Source of the DNA: Populus alba
Taxonomy: Eukaryota; Streptophyta; Magnoliopsida; Malpighiales; Salicaceae
DNA length: 64,000 nucleotides
Reading direction: 5' to 3'
Assembly (NCBI RefSeq): GCF_005239225.2
Contig: NC_133295.1
Location: 2,666,001 to 2,730,000, forward strand
Shown: positions 22,922 through 34,010 of the stretch, one piece after another
Position numbering within the stretch: the stretch's first letter is position 1
Layout: every line of letters starts with the position of its first letter
Position numbers and translations under genes: made by a program
Notes under the pieces: generated by a model
Told to the model about the DNA's origin: nothing
What the model saw: only the letters and a program-made list of their open reading frames with translations
Databases searched by the model: none

Positions 22922-24625
22922 ATGCGGAGAATGAAATCCAGAGCTAGTCGTTCACGTCCAATCGAATCAAGTTCGTCTAGCAGCGATGCTGGTGTTTCCT
23001 TAGGTGCCTCTCAAGAAAAGGCACCTACACCACCTGCGTCGTCAACCGATGCTGCCTCTTCCAGCGATGTTTCACATCGCAGAAGCGGCGTGCCTTCCCA
23101 GCGGAATCAATTTACCCTCAAGTACGAGGCACAGTGGAAGGACGATCTTTCAATGTAAGTTTGTTAAGAGTTTTAGTTTTTTTATATATATAAAAAAAAA
23201 ATTTAAAACATAATTTATGAAGTAATCACTATTTCATTAATTTCATTTCTTTTCAGGTTCACAAACATTGAGGCCGCCCGAGTAATATCATCGACGTTTA
23301 AAGCATCGATAGAGATTTCATTGTTTCAATGGAGTCAGATATCTAGGCATCCTGAATGGATGCCTCAAATCAATGCATGGTTTCGTAGATTTGAGGTTCG
23401 TGTTAATATATAATTTTCAGCTTATTTCTAATAAATTCTAGTTATAATTGTAAATAAATTATTAACATTTTAAAACATTATTTTTTTATACACAGCATCG
23501 ATTCAGCTGGGACGATGAACATGACACTGTTGTGAGGAGGGTGTGGGAAAATCACGCGGGAATTAGGTAACATCGAAAACAATAAGACTTTTTTTTTACA
23601 TAATTATTTATGTTTCGAAATGTAATTTTTTCGTGCGTGAATTAGGTTGCGTGATTTTTGGTATGACACCCAGAAAAAGGCAAAAAACACAGCGAGGGAT
23701 AAGGGGTTCGAAGGCTAGAATGATGTTGTGATTTGGAGGGATTTCAAACCGATATACATCCCGGAAGATATATGGCCGCACTATCTTCAGCATGTGACGT
23801 CTGAGCGGTTCACTCGATGCTCACAGTCCGGTGCTGGCAACCGGAATCGGCCAATTCATGGCTCGATGACAACGCACACCGGCGACTCCGTTCCGTTTGC
23901 TGCACATGCAAAATGGATGGTAAGATTAATTTAAATGAAATATATCATTCAATTAATTTGTTAATAAATTTTTTTCATTATAGGCTACGTCTCTTGGACG
24001 TGAGCCGAGCCCTATGGAGCTGTTTGTGGAGACGCACGCATGTGCGGAGTCATGACCACCAAAAGGGGACGCAACAGTTCGTTGACAACCGCTCTCAACA
24101 GTTTGTGGTATGTTTGTTCAACCATTTTATTTTGTAAGTTATTATTATGTTTATTGAATTGAATATGATGTGATTTTTTTTTTCCAAGAGACCTATAATA
24201 ATCGGTTGAGGGAGAGATACGGGGACGATCCTTCGACCCCTTCGGAATTCAATCCGGATTTGTGGATGGAGGCTGGATCGTCAGGTGGACCCGATAAAAA
24301 TCAGGTTTACGGGCTCTCCAACACTACCGCCGCCAACTTGCAGTCGACCGGTACTGCTTCAATCGTTGGGAGCTCCCAATCTAAGGAGTTCGTGGCCTTG
24401 CAGTAAAGGTGCGACCACTTATTAGAGGCGTACACACAACTAAAAGAAGAGCAAAGATTGGTGAACGAAAAACACAGAGCAGAGTCTGAACAACAAAGAG
24501 CGGTCTATGAAGAGCTTCGCCAAATGATCATGAACATGACACAAGGTGGAACATGTGCGCCTAATCCTTTTTGGCCGCCTAACCCCCAGCCTCCTCCTCC
24601 TCCTCCTCCACCACCCTTATATTAA
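22922..24625 (+). pseudogene. CACTA/EnSpm transposon gene 2 (PF03004 type), decayed
   Basis: Six exons can be rebuilt: 22922-23154, 23257-23395, 23496-23566, 23646-23919, 23984-24107 and from about 24188. They encode a protein of the plant Ptta/En/Spm transposase type: a basic Ser-rich start (MRRMKSRASRSR), FTNIEAARVISSTFKASIE, HPEWMPQINAWFRRF, WDDEHDTVVRRVWENHAG, RLRDFWYDTQKKAK, RYGDDPSTPSEFNPDLWMEA, a coiled EEQRLVNEKHRAESEQQR tail and a Pro-rich end. At least four lesions are seen. TAG at 23716-23718 falls in exon 4. A 4-base duplication (ACGC, 24032-24039) shifts the frame. The last acceptor appears to be AA rather than AG at 24186-24187. TAA at 24403-24405 falls near the end. The TNPD-type transposase gene and the 5' terminus are absent. 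Confidence 0.85.
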
Positions 24626-24814
24626 TTTTTAATAAACATTATTTATATTTAAAATTTCTTTTAATGTTTTTTTGAAACACATTCATTTTGTAATGAATAT
24701 TATTTAACTTTGAGTTTTTGTTGCTTAATATAAATTTTATTTGCATAATTGGTTTATATTATCATTAATTTAAATTATTTTTTCTAAAAAAATTAAAAAA
24801 AAATTACACAGGGA

Positions 24815-25262
24815 TTTACCGACGGAATAACTCCGTCGGCATTGGACAGTGTCTGCCACCATCACCGACGAATATTCAGACGGACCTATTCGGTCGGTAT
24901 TCCATCCTATCACCGACATATTCACCGACAGATTATTTCCGTCGGTAAAACTCACCGATGAATTTACAGACGGAAATATTCGGTCGGTATGAAAGATCAC
25001 TGACACTTTTACCGATGGATTTAGTCCGTCGGTATTTACATAACACTGACGGAAAATATTCCGTCGGTATATTTCAAGTGGGAAACTTTTTTTTTTGGCG
25101 CTCACGTTCCGTCGGTAAATGTGTTTTTGGTATTTCCGACCAATATAGCGACGGAATGTGGAATTACCGACAAAAGGTATTCCGACGGGTGTATTCCGTC
25201 GGTAAATAATTTACCGACGAACGTTCTATCATACACCGACAAAATATGTCCGTCGGTAAAAT
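24815..25262. repeat. CACTA 3' subterminal repeat cluster
   Basis: About 20 copies of CCGTCGGTA or TACCGACGG (with variants) lie in both orientations over 450 bases. These are typical transposase-binding subterminal repeats of CACTA elements. Reading frames through the cluster (repeated T-D-G and S-V) are artefacts. A canonical TGTAGTG terminus is not visible; TGTTGTAGACG at 25271-25281 may be its decayed form. Confidence 0.85.
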
Positions 25263-25281
25263 TGTGAAATGTTGTAGACGT

Positions 25282-26880
25282 TGTCATGAGGTAAAATATT
25301 TTAATTTAAAATCCACAAGAGATGTGTTTTCATTGAGTCCTTGAGCTTGGTGATTTAATTAAAAAGGGCATTGTTTACAACGGATCCAACATCATCTTTG
25401 TTCTTATATGTTGCTCCTTGAATATGATGATTTTAATAAACTATAGTCTGCGGAGCTTACAAAATGAGCTATGCTCCAAACCCTTTTTCTTCCTTCCTTT
25501 CATTTACCTTCTTTGTTTATTCCTCGATGATAGACATGCAAAGAATTTTTTTTTTTTTAGTTGCTTGGTGAAGGAGACATGACTTAAGTTAGGTTTGGTT
25601 CGGCTCATTTCCCTAGCCAAACTATAACTAGGTTCGTGAGCCTAGTAAAATTAATTTCAACGCCTTCTCAAGCAAGAAAATGTGCATTGATAGAGGATGA
25701 AATATTAATTATTTTCCAACGACATCATGATTGAACTTTAAAATTATTAAATTGGAATGGAAAAAGGCTTGGTTTATATTGTATTTGAAAGTGATAATGA
25801 TTACTTTTATTTTAAAACATATTAAAATAATATATATTTTTTATTTTTTTAAAATTATTTTTGATATCAGCACATCAAAATAATATGAAAATATTAAAAA
25901 CATATTAATTTTAAAAAAATCATATTTTTTCAAAAAATATTTTCAAAATGTAATACTAAACACGCCCAAGAAAAAAAGTTATGGGGAGATAAAAAAAAAC
26001 ATCAAAACAATATTAATAAAAAAACAATTAACAATTTTTTATTGAGTTAATTAAGTTATGGATTAATATAGGTTTTTTTTAGGATAAACCTAAGTTGGTT
26101 TTTTCTATTTTTTTCTTTAATCTAAATTTACTTATGTCCCGAATCATCAATCTCAAATTAACTTATAAAATCCATCCTAGTTAAATGAACAAAATTTTCA
26201 TCAATAAAGAAAGAATGATGTACATGATGCTAATAACGTTATGTTTGGATTATGTTAATTCATAGAGTTATAGTAATATTTTTCAGTATTATTCTGTGGT
26301 CACCATATAAAATTGAAGGTTTACTCGAACTAGCTATGATTTCATTATGAAAAAACTTACAAATGTCATAGCATTATGCTAATTACTTTGGGGTTGAATT
26401 TGGTGGTGATGTGATATGTGTCATGCTTTCAACCTCTAATTAATTACTAAATTATCCAATGGTGGGGGAATTAAAAATTCTTTTATAATTTTAATATTTT
26501 GTTTTTAGTAATATCCGTGGCCTGAAGGAAGGGGCTTAAGAACACTATCGGTGCTATCTATTTTTAAAAATAGTAATTAAGTTATAATTTCTCTAGACAT
26601 AGCTAAAGTGAAAATAATGATTTATTTATATCCATCCTTCTAAAAAGGCATAGAAATTCAAATCTTAGAATTAAAAATTAGAATTGCAAAACTAAGATTT
26701 GTCCATGCTGCTATTACACCAAATAATTCGCCACGTCTCTTGAAAAGGGACTCATATGGTTGGTACGTAGGTAATTAGCGTCTACATATAGCAAAGAAAA
26801 TATTAATTGGCCGTGTTGTTTTTCTACGGTTTGAAATTAGTGTGTGGTTTGTGAGGCATTAAATTTTTCTATGGTTTTGA
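25282..26880. other. gene-free stretch with MITE relic
   Basis: No gene. About 25780-25975 is a copy of the common MITE-like family (core ATTTTTGATATCAGCACATC, ending CTAAACACGC), also seen near 28.2, 29.4 and 55.7 kb. The rest is AT-rich. Confidence 0.55.
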
Positions 26881-26897
26881 CATGTCTTCCACTTCTT

Positions 26898-27098
26898 TTT
26901 TTTTTTTTTTTGTAACCCGGGGTGTCCGGGCCAGCTTACGCGCACCACGACTATTCCCCGGGCCCACTGAACATCCTGCAAGCCCAGTAGGTAGGTAAGG
27001 CACCGCGGGGGTGACAGGCTGGTACTCTTAAGGATCGAACCCAGGACCTTCACAAAGACAAGCTTTACTGTTGACCAATGGGCTAGACCCTCAAGTGT
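26898..27098 (-). mobile_element. tRNA-derived SINE with poly(A) tail and 17-bp target duplication
   Basis: On the minus strand the element starts near GGGTCTAGCCCATTGGTCAA (box A-like TAGCCCATTGG) and has a box B-like GGTTCGATCC. It ends with TGTAACCC... and a poly(A) tail, seen as the T run at 26896-26911. It is flanked by perfect copies of CATGTCTTCCACTTCTT at 26881-26897 and 27099-27115. The perfect duplication points to a fairly young insertion. Confidence 0.88.
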
Positions 27099-27115
27099 CA
27101 TGTCTTCCACTTCTT

Positions 27116-28124
27116 TGTCCTTCTTGTGGAAGCATAAAAATTGATCACTGCGTGATTATAATTGCGGCTGCTTCATAATTCAAGATGTGATCGATTAATC
27201 TTCTGACGTAATTGAAGTTCAAAACCAACCAGGCCAAAGCACCTAGAATATGTAATCCAATTGAGTCCTAGATAGTGATTAAAATTTAAATTAATTTGTT
27301 GTAAATTAGAGCCAAATATTAAATTTTACAAATACAAAAAAAAATATTTATAAAAAAAATTATTGATAGACTATGTTGAATTTTACAGATAAAATTTTTC
27401 ATCACTGCATTTATTGGTATATATTGAAGAAATTATAATGAAAAAAAAAAACAAAAAAAAACACTAGAAAAATAGATGATGTTTAACTTTTACTAACATC
27501 TTTATTGTTGGAATTAATCTAATGATAAATTTTTTCATAAATATATTAATGAAAATAATTTTTTAATATAAATTGATAGAATTATGGATGATATTATAGT
27601 AGAATTTTAAAAGGTACATCATATTGTGATTAAAATTGTTCTTAGTGATTAAAATTTAAATTAGTTGTAAATTAGAGCCAATATTGAAATGTTCAATGAT
27701 AAACAAATTGATTAGGCATGAGAAATAATAATAATGGGAATTTAATAACTGTAATTGTACACTAATTGCAGATTCAGAGTCAAAGATTCTATCTCGCAAA
27801 TTGGATTACAGAAAAAGCCAAACACACCAATTAAGTTTGACTTTTATCTTGTCACATCATGCTTTTGATATAGAAAAAGTACTAAGATTATTGAGATATC
27901 ATGCCAGTAAATGGGTTATTGAGTTAAATTTTTTTATTAAAATAATATTATTTTTGTTATTGACTTTATCAAATCAATTAAATTAGTTCAGCCAAATTAA
28001 TCAAATTTTTAAAAAAAATATATGTTATTTTAATATATTTTAAAAAAATATATTTTAAACCATAATTGCTATATACATGAAAAATAAATTTGTGTCATGT
28101 CATTGTTTCGTGTCGATGAATGTT
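27116..28124. other. gene-free AT-rich stretch
   Basis: No gene. A block of about 50 bases starting TAGTGATTAAAATTTAAATTA occurs at 27273 and again at 27643, 370 bases apart. Confidence 0.5.
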
Positions 28125-28340
28125 TTTATTTGGCAGTGTGGTTGCGGTTGCTTTTCAAATAACTTTTTGTGCCAAAATGCATGTTAATAATATTTTTTTT
28201 TATTTTTTAAAAATTATTTTTGACATCAGTATATCAAAATAATTTGAAAACACTAAAAATATATTAATTTGAAGTTAATAAAAAAAATTAAAAAAAATAA
28301 TTTTTTTTAAAAACAATTTTTAAACACATAAACAAATAGA
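28125..28340. mobile_element. MITE-like element (common family)
   Basis: Left part GTGTGGTTGCGGTTGCTTTT, core TTTTTGACATCAGTATATCA, and right part TTTTTAAACACATAAACAAA. The reverse complement of the same left part ends the element at 29370-29555, so two copies lie in opposite orientation about 1.2 kb apart. Confidence 0.6.
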
Positions 28341-29369
28341 CGGATGTGAATTTGTAGCATTCTAAAAATGTGATTACAAGAATGTATAGACCACATGGGT
28401 ATTGTATGGAAACACTTGGCTAAGCATATATCTTATTCTATGATAAATAGGTATTGATTTTGGATGAAAAATACTTGATTATTCTATTCACACGGCATCA
28501 ACACATTAGAGAATCAAATCAACCAAACAAGAGAATAATTGCTGCGAGACAGTAATCATGTAGAATAAAGGAGAAGTTCAAATTTTATTTATTCCTTGTT
28601 GGGAAGATATGCTCTGGTTGTCGAATAATCTATTCAAACCAAGAGTGGAAAAAAGAAGAATGAAAAACAAATTCTTTGTTAGGGCAGAAGACAGAAGAAA
28701 AGTAAAAGAACCTTTTTCGTGCTCTTCTATTCCTTTCAAATTATGACGGTCCACAAGTTTTTCTTGCTTATGGTCGTATAAATATAGTTATTAAACTTTG
28801 AATATGAATTGATTTGTTGATTCGAAGCTTTACTTGCTTTACTAGATTTTAAATCATCTAGATATTGATTTAGTTAAATATAATATAATTAATTTTAATT
28901 AACCCGATCATTCAATAATTTCAAACTCTAAACTAAACCAAACCTCAAATAAAATCTGAAAATTATAATTTTAAATCCCTACAACTGTTTGAGCTTAATA
29001 ATATATACAAGGATCAATACTATTTTTATTAATATTTATATTATATAAAAAAAAACTCATCTTGTGTGTGTCTGGATTTAGAAAACATAATATCGTAGAT
29101 TTACACTCAAATTTTTTCTGCCAGGGGGGGGGGGTTGAATCATCCCACCATACCGATGATTGTCTTCGTGCACTAGTGTCCAAACACATGCAAGCAAACG
29201 ACTTGATGTTGCTTAACAGTTAAAATATTATTTTTAATATATTTCAAAATAAAAAACAACAACAATTATATTATTAAAAAACTCTTTAATTTAAACGGCG
29301 TGCCACCTCTTACAGGTTGACGTGGGTTTAAGCATGGCCTAACAAAACGAGCAAGAGATGGTTGTTTTT
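28341..29369. other. gene-free stretch
   Basis: AT-rich with a run of G at 29125-29133. No reading frame or repeat structure is worth naming. The minus-strand frame at 28995-29189 has no recognisable feature. Confidence 0.45.
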
Positions 29370-29555
29370 GCGTTTGGTGTAAATTTGAAATTATTTTTTT
29401 TTTGTTAAAATTAAGTTTGGTTTGTACTTTTTTGAATCATTTTTGATGTATTGATGTCAAAAATAATTTTTTAAAAAATAAAAAAAATATTTTGGCATGT
29501 ATTTTTAAAAAATTATTTAAAAAGCAACCGCTACCACACTAACAAACACGTTCTA
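29370..29555. mobile_element. MITE-like element, inverted relative to 28.1 kb copy
   Basis: Core TGATGTATTGATGTCAAAAA and right end AAAGCAACCGCTACCACACT followed by AACAAACACG. The right end is the reverse complement of the left end of the 28125-28340 copy. Confidence 0.6.
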
Positions 29556-30544
29556 AACGACAAGGCAATTATCTTGCCAAATCTTTCTCCCTCACTTGAG
29601 ATCAATATTTTCTCAGAAACAGTAAGGGAAACAATAATGGAGGAGATTGATGTTCAGTAACACGTCGTCTATTGTCCTCCTTTTTACGGACCATATCTGT
29701 GTATTTTTCTGCCACTAGCTTCATCACCTCTCATTCAACTCACGTCAAATTGTTTTCATTGCAGACAAAGTTCATGTTTTTATCTCCTCGTAAAGTCAAA
29801 AGAAAAATTCATGAACAAATTATTACAAATCCTTTACAAATTCACTCAATTAGAAACTTTGATCACCAACATTAACATCTTTATGTGATTGTCCCATCAT
29901 AATTTTCAATAATAGCGGAACACCAGGAGTTATAATTAAAAAATAAAAAAATAATAATAAGATTTATCACTAGTTAAAATTCTTAAAAATAAAAAGTATT
30001 GTAAAATATTCAAAACATTTATTTTTATTCATTCAAATTTCACATACCAAAAGGCTATTTTAACTATTTATATAGTAAACTGCGTGTCCTGTGTTATACA
30101 AATTTTAGAGCATTCAACATCTCATGTCATGCATAATTGCATATAAATGTAGGATACTTTTCTGGTTGTATTTCGTTAAAGATAAATATGTCACTTCTCT
30201 AAAAAAATTAATTGAAATTCAAGATTTTATCCTTAAATAAATCTTCTTCTTATCAATTTAATTTATTATCACACAATTTATATTCGCCACACAATGGATT
30301 ATGAAAAAGAAGGCACATTTGGATAGGATAACGGAAAGGTCATTATCTTATCCTCCAACAATAACATGAATTATGGTCAAAAACCAACAAAAGTCTATCA
30401 ATCTGTTAACAATAATTTAGTTGGGAATTGTTTTCAGAATTTCCATCACGAATTCCTGTCGAAAACTAAGTTTTCAAAAGGAAAAATATATAAATACACA
30501 CACATAGACATCCTACACCCTACTTGAGCTCGGAGTTCTTCTCA
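29556..30544. other. gene-free stretch
   Basis: Nothing recognised. A short frame at 29672-29875 (67 codons) has no family features. Confidence 0.45.
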
Positions 30545-30824
30545 AAAAAACATTATTATCTAATAGTTTAAACTGTTAAGTTATATTCTAAAATATGATT
30601 ATAACATATCTTTTTAAGTGAAAGTTTTTTTAAACTTAAAACTTACACGAATCTATATTACTCTGTACTTAATTTTTTTTATTAAATAAATTTACAATAG
30701 TAATATTCGAACTCGTGATTGCTTGGTTCATCAAAACTTGATATCATGTTAAAGAATCATTTTAATCTAATAACTGAAGCTATTAAGTTAGTTCTTAAGA
30801 TATAATTTATATTAATCTCTAACA
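30545..30824 (-). mobile_element. TRIM-like retroelement, minus strand
   Basis: Read on the minus strand: TGTTAGAGATTAATA (LTR start, 30824), TTCTTTAACA (LTR end, 30747), TGATATCAAGTTTTGATGAA (primer-binding-like start), an interior with ATCACGAGTTCGAA, then a diverged second LTR ending near 30545. It is the same family as 21212-21540. Confidence 0.5.
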
Positions 30825-31337
30825 ATTATATATATATATCCAAGCTTATAAAATATTGAATAAAAACTTAGTAATTGAACCATAATTATTATGAACTTAT
30901 GCTAAAAGTAAATATTTTTTATTAAATATTAAAAAATCTTGATAAATCTTAATGCATCACAATATATACACACACGGGGTCATGTACACACTTGTTTCAT
31001 TGCACAAATGTCCAATTAATGAACGACAGGATTGGATTTTTGCTCGAAGTGAGCATAACTGAGATTTCTCTTGGAAAGGTGACGTTCCAATTTATTGTTG
31101 ACATTTTAGATAAATGCAAGGGGAAGGCCTAGCAGAAGACGGTGACATATCTTGTTTTCAACCTCAGCTCGGGACCTCCCAAAAACATGGACAAGACAAT
31201 GGTGGTCAGTTCCATTCCATCCTTCCAATGCCTGATTATATTGCTAAGGTGACGAGGAGAGAGCCTGAGCTTGATTAAATTGCTAAGTTTTTTTATACAC
31301 TTGATATTTGACAAACAGTATACTACCGAGTATGCAG

Positions 31338-31338
<1 letters not shown>

Positions 31339-31391
<53 letters not shown>
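31339..31391. repeat. (TA)26 microsatellite
   Basis: A perfect TA run, the longest in the window. Confidence 0.98.
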
Positions 31392-31397
<6 letters not shown>

Positions 31398-31582
31398 ATG
31401 AGGTATCCAAATCAGTTTACATGCATCATAATTAATTCACAAACCTACTAAATACATTGCAAGCTTAATAAACAAATAAAATACCATAAAAAAAACAGTC
31501 ATACACATAAAAAATCAAACCTTAATGTTAAAAAAGAAATAAATCCCTTTCCCGTGAGGCCGTGCAGCAGTTAAATACTCTT

Positions 31583-31695
31583 TTTTTTTAGTTTAAAGCT
31601 TGCGCGTACCTCGACTAATCCCACAGGCCCTGAAGTTAACGACCATGTAAGCCTCCAGTGGAGGCTCGCACAACTTTGCCACCACCTAAATGGGT
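31583..31695 (-). mobile_element. 5'-truncated SINE with 17-bp target duplication
   Basis: Flanked by perfect direct repeats AGCAGTTAAATACTCTT (31566-31582 and 31696-31712). On the minus strand the insert ends CGAGGTACGCGCAAGC... plus poly(A), seen as the T run after 31582. The internal tRNA-like boxes are absent, so only the 3' part was inserted. Related decayed copies lie at about 9180 and 11935. Confidence 0.8.
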
Positions 31696-31712
31696 AGCAG
31701 TTAAATACTCTT

Positions 31713-32388
31713 ACTACAAATGATGGTAGCTAGTACGTAGAGGCCATAAATATTTTGGTTGCCACGAGTGGACCATGAGACATCTTCATTATTGGTGTAG
31801 AGCATGTAAAATATGTACGGTCAAATTACTTGTCTTCATTGATGTAGCCATGTAGGGACATGAAAGGTTTATCACGAAATCTTTCTAGTTGAAATCATGA
31901 GTTAAGTTGTAAAATTATTAAAATTATATAATTTTATAAGTTAATAGGTATGTAACTTAAAAAATAAAATAAAAAATTTTAAAAATAATAAAATTAGATT
32001 TAACTCATATAAAATCAATAACATTAAACCAAGTTTACTAAATTTAACTTTTAATATTAACTTTGACTCAATAGTTATAAAAATTTAAAAAAAATTGTAA
32101 AAAAATTATTTATTACAATAGTTATTAGTATTAAAAAAAATCTCATTTAAACAAAAATAACTTATATCATTTTATTATTGTTTATATTTTTATTTTTTAT
32201 CGTTTGACATATAATTTTAATTCTAAAATAATAAATTATATTAAAATTTAAAACATTATTAAAATTGAATCTTAGTAAAAAAAAAATTAAAGGACATTTA
32301 GCTATAGTCTTATTTTATATTTGACATCATTAGATTAAATTATTTATTTCATTTGATATGTATATATATCATTTATTTATTTCATTTG

Positions 32389-32420
<32 letters not shown>

Positions 32421-33250
32421 AAAAGAATTTAATTAGTTTCGATCGGTGTGGAAATCAATCCGATGATATTCCTCGTCGTGTGAAGAAAAAAAAAGTATTT
32501 AAAGGTTTCTCGACAGCAGTACCATGTACAAATTTTCTTAACAAATTAAACTTACAGTTGTTCTTGCGTGTTTTTTTTTCCTTTCTTTCTTTCTGTCATG
32601 CTATCACCACAATTTCAAATAAACACGTAATTAAGGACTCCACCAATGACCAAACAAACATGCTTTTACCGAAGAAGTCAATGGAAGTTTCGTGGTGATA
32701 TACTTCACCCAACTATTAAAAGGGTAAGAAAGAAAAACTTAGGCTAAATGCTATATTAAGTTGAAAAATTATACATCTTGTACCGCACACTGTTTTACAT
32801 TATTTTCATGAAAAATAAAATAATTTTTTAACTAATTTTTTTTAGATAACATTTGGTTATTATTCTGGAACAAAAAAAAATAAAGATAATTAAGATAAAA
32901 AATACAAGATAGAAAAAGACACAAAAACATAATTATGTTTAATAATAGTGTACAAGATATTGTGATTGTTTTTGTATCATGTTTGGTTTTAGTGGATAAA
33001 ACATATTAAAATATAAAAAAATATATATTTTACATTTAATATGTATTATTGTCAAACTTATATATTTTAAAAATTAATTAGATATATTTTTTATTTTAGT
33101 TTATATTGAGTGTTGAGATTAATAAAACCTGGACTTTTCAAGTGAGTTGACCTGGACTAGTCTAAGTTTAAGAAAGAATAGAGGAAATAATTTACTCAAC
33201 CTGAGCCGATCAAAAACCCAAGTCAAATTGAGATAAAACATCGGTCAAAA
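31713..33250. other. gene-free AT-rich stretch
   Basis: No gene. A (TA)n run occurs at about 32386-32409. The plus-strand frame at 32480-32698 has no recognisable family. Confidence 0.45.
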
Positions 33251-33259
33251 ACATGTTGA

Positions 33260-34010
33260 CTTCTTTTTAAAAAAAAAAAAAACAGGTCAACCTAGTTTGA
33301 CATTATTGACATGTGACTCGAGCCTTACATTAGGTTGACATTTGAGTCGAATTTTAAAACTATAATAATAACTACTTTTATCTGTACATAAAATTAGGTT
33401 AACTTAGTTTGACCATTTCAACCCGTAATCGGGCCTTACTCTTAGTTAACTCTTGACTTGAGTTTTAAAATTGTAATAATGATTATTTTTATTCAGATTT
33501 AGACTCAAATCAACCTAGGTTGACCATTCGACCCATGACTCGGGTCTTGCCCTAGGTTGATCCCTGAGTTGGATTTTAAAATTATACTAATAATTATTTT
33601 TATCCTTATGTTGATCTGAATCAACATAGGTCAACTCTTCTAATTCGTGACTTAGGCCTTGTTCCAAATCAACCTTCAAATTTGGTTTTAAAACTATGAT
33701 AATAACAATTTTATTATTTTGTTAACTTGGGTCGACTATCTTGACTCGTGACCCCACCCTTAATTGACTCCCAAGTTGGTTTCTAAAATTATGATAATAA
33801 TCATTTTTTCTTTTACATTGACCTGGGTTAACCATCTCAACCCGTGACTCGGGTCTTACCCTTGATCGACCTCCAAGTTGAATTTTTAAAATATAATAAT
33901 AATTCATTTTTATTCTTATATTGATCTAGGTCAATCCTCTAAACCAATGACTCGAGCCTTACCTTAAATCAAGCTTTAAGCTGGGTTTTAAAATTATGAT
34001 AATAAAAAAA
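33260..34010. repeat. tandem array, about seven units of 95-112 bp
   Basis: Each unit reads roughly: bipartite GGTTGACC motif, GTGACTCGGG, CTTACCCT, a second TTGAC motif, and then TTTTAAAATTATGATAATAA. The TTTTAAAA-type anchor occurs at 33352, 33463, 33574, 33686, 33781, 33884 and 33987. Units are diverged by about a fifth or more. A lone related unit lies at 37510-37610. Confidence 0.88.

Noticed and set aside
24770..25287. Long frames on both strands reading repeated T-D-G and S-V-G peptides
   Set aside because: They follow the CCGTCGGTA subterminal repeats of the CACTA element and are not a protein gene.
26898..27098. Candidate tRNA gene from box A and box B motifs
   Set aside because: The sequence does not fold as a tRNA cloverleaf and has a poly(A) tail and target duplication, so it is a SINE.
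31129..31410. Minus-strand frame ending MFLGGPELRLKTRYVTVFC
   Set aside because: Its N-terminal part is translated from the (TA)n run. The last 60 codons look better but match no family I know and have no splice support.
33260..34010. CRISPR-like array
   Set aside because: Units are 95-112 bases, diverged throughout, with no short identical repeat and unique spacer pattern, and this is a plant nuclear sequence.
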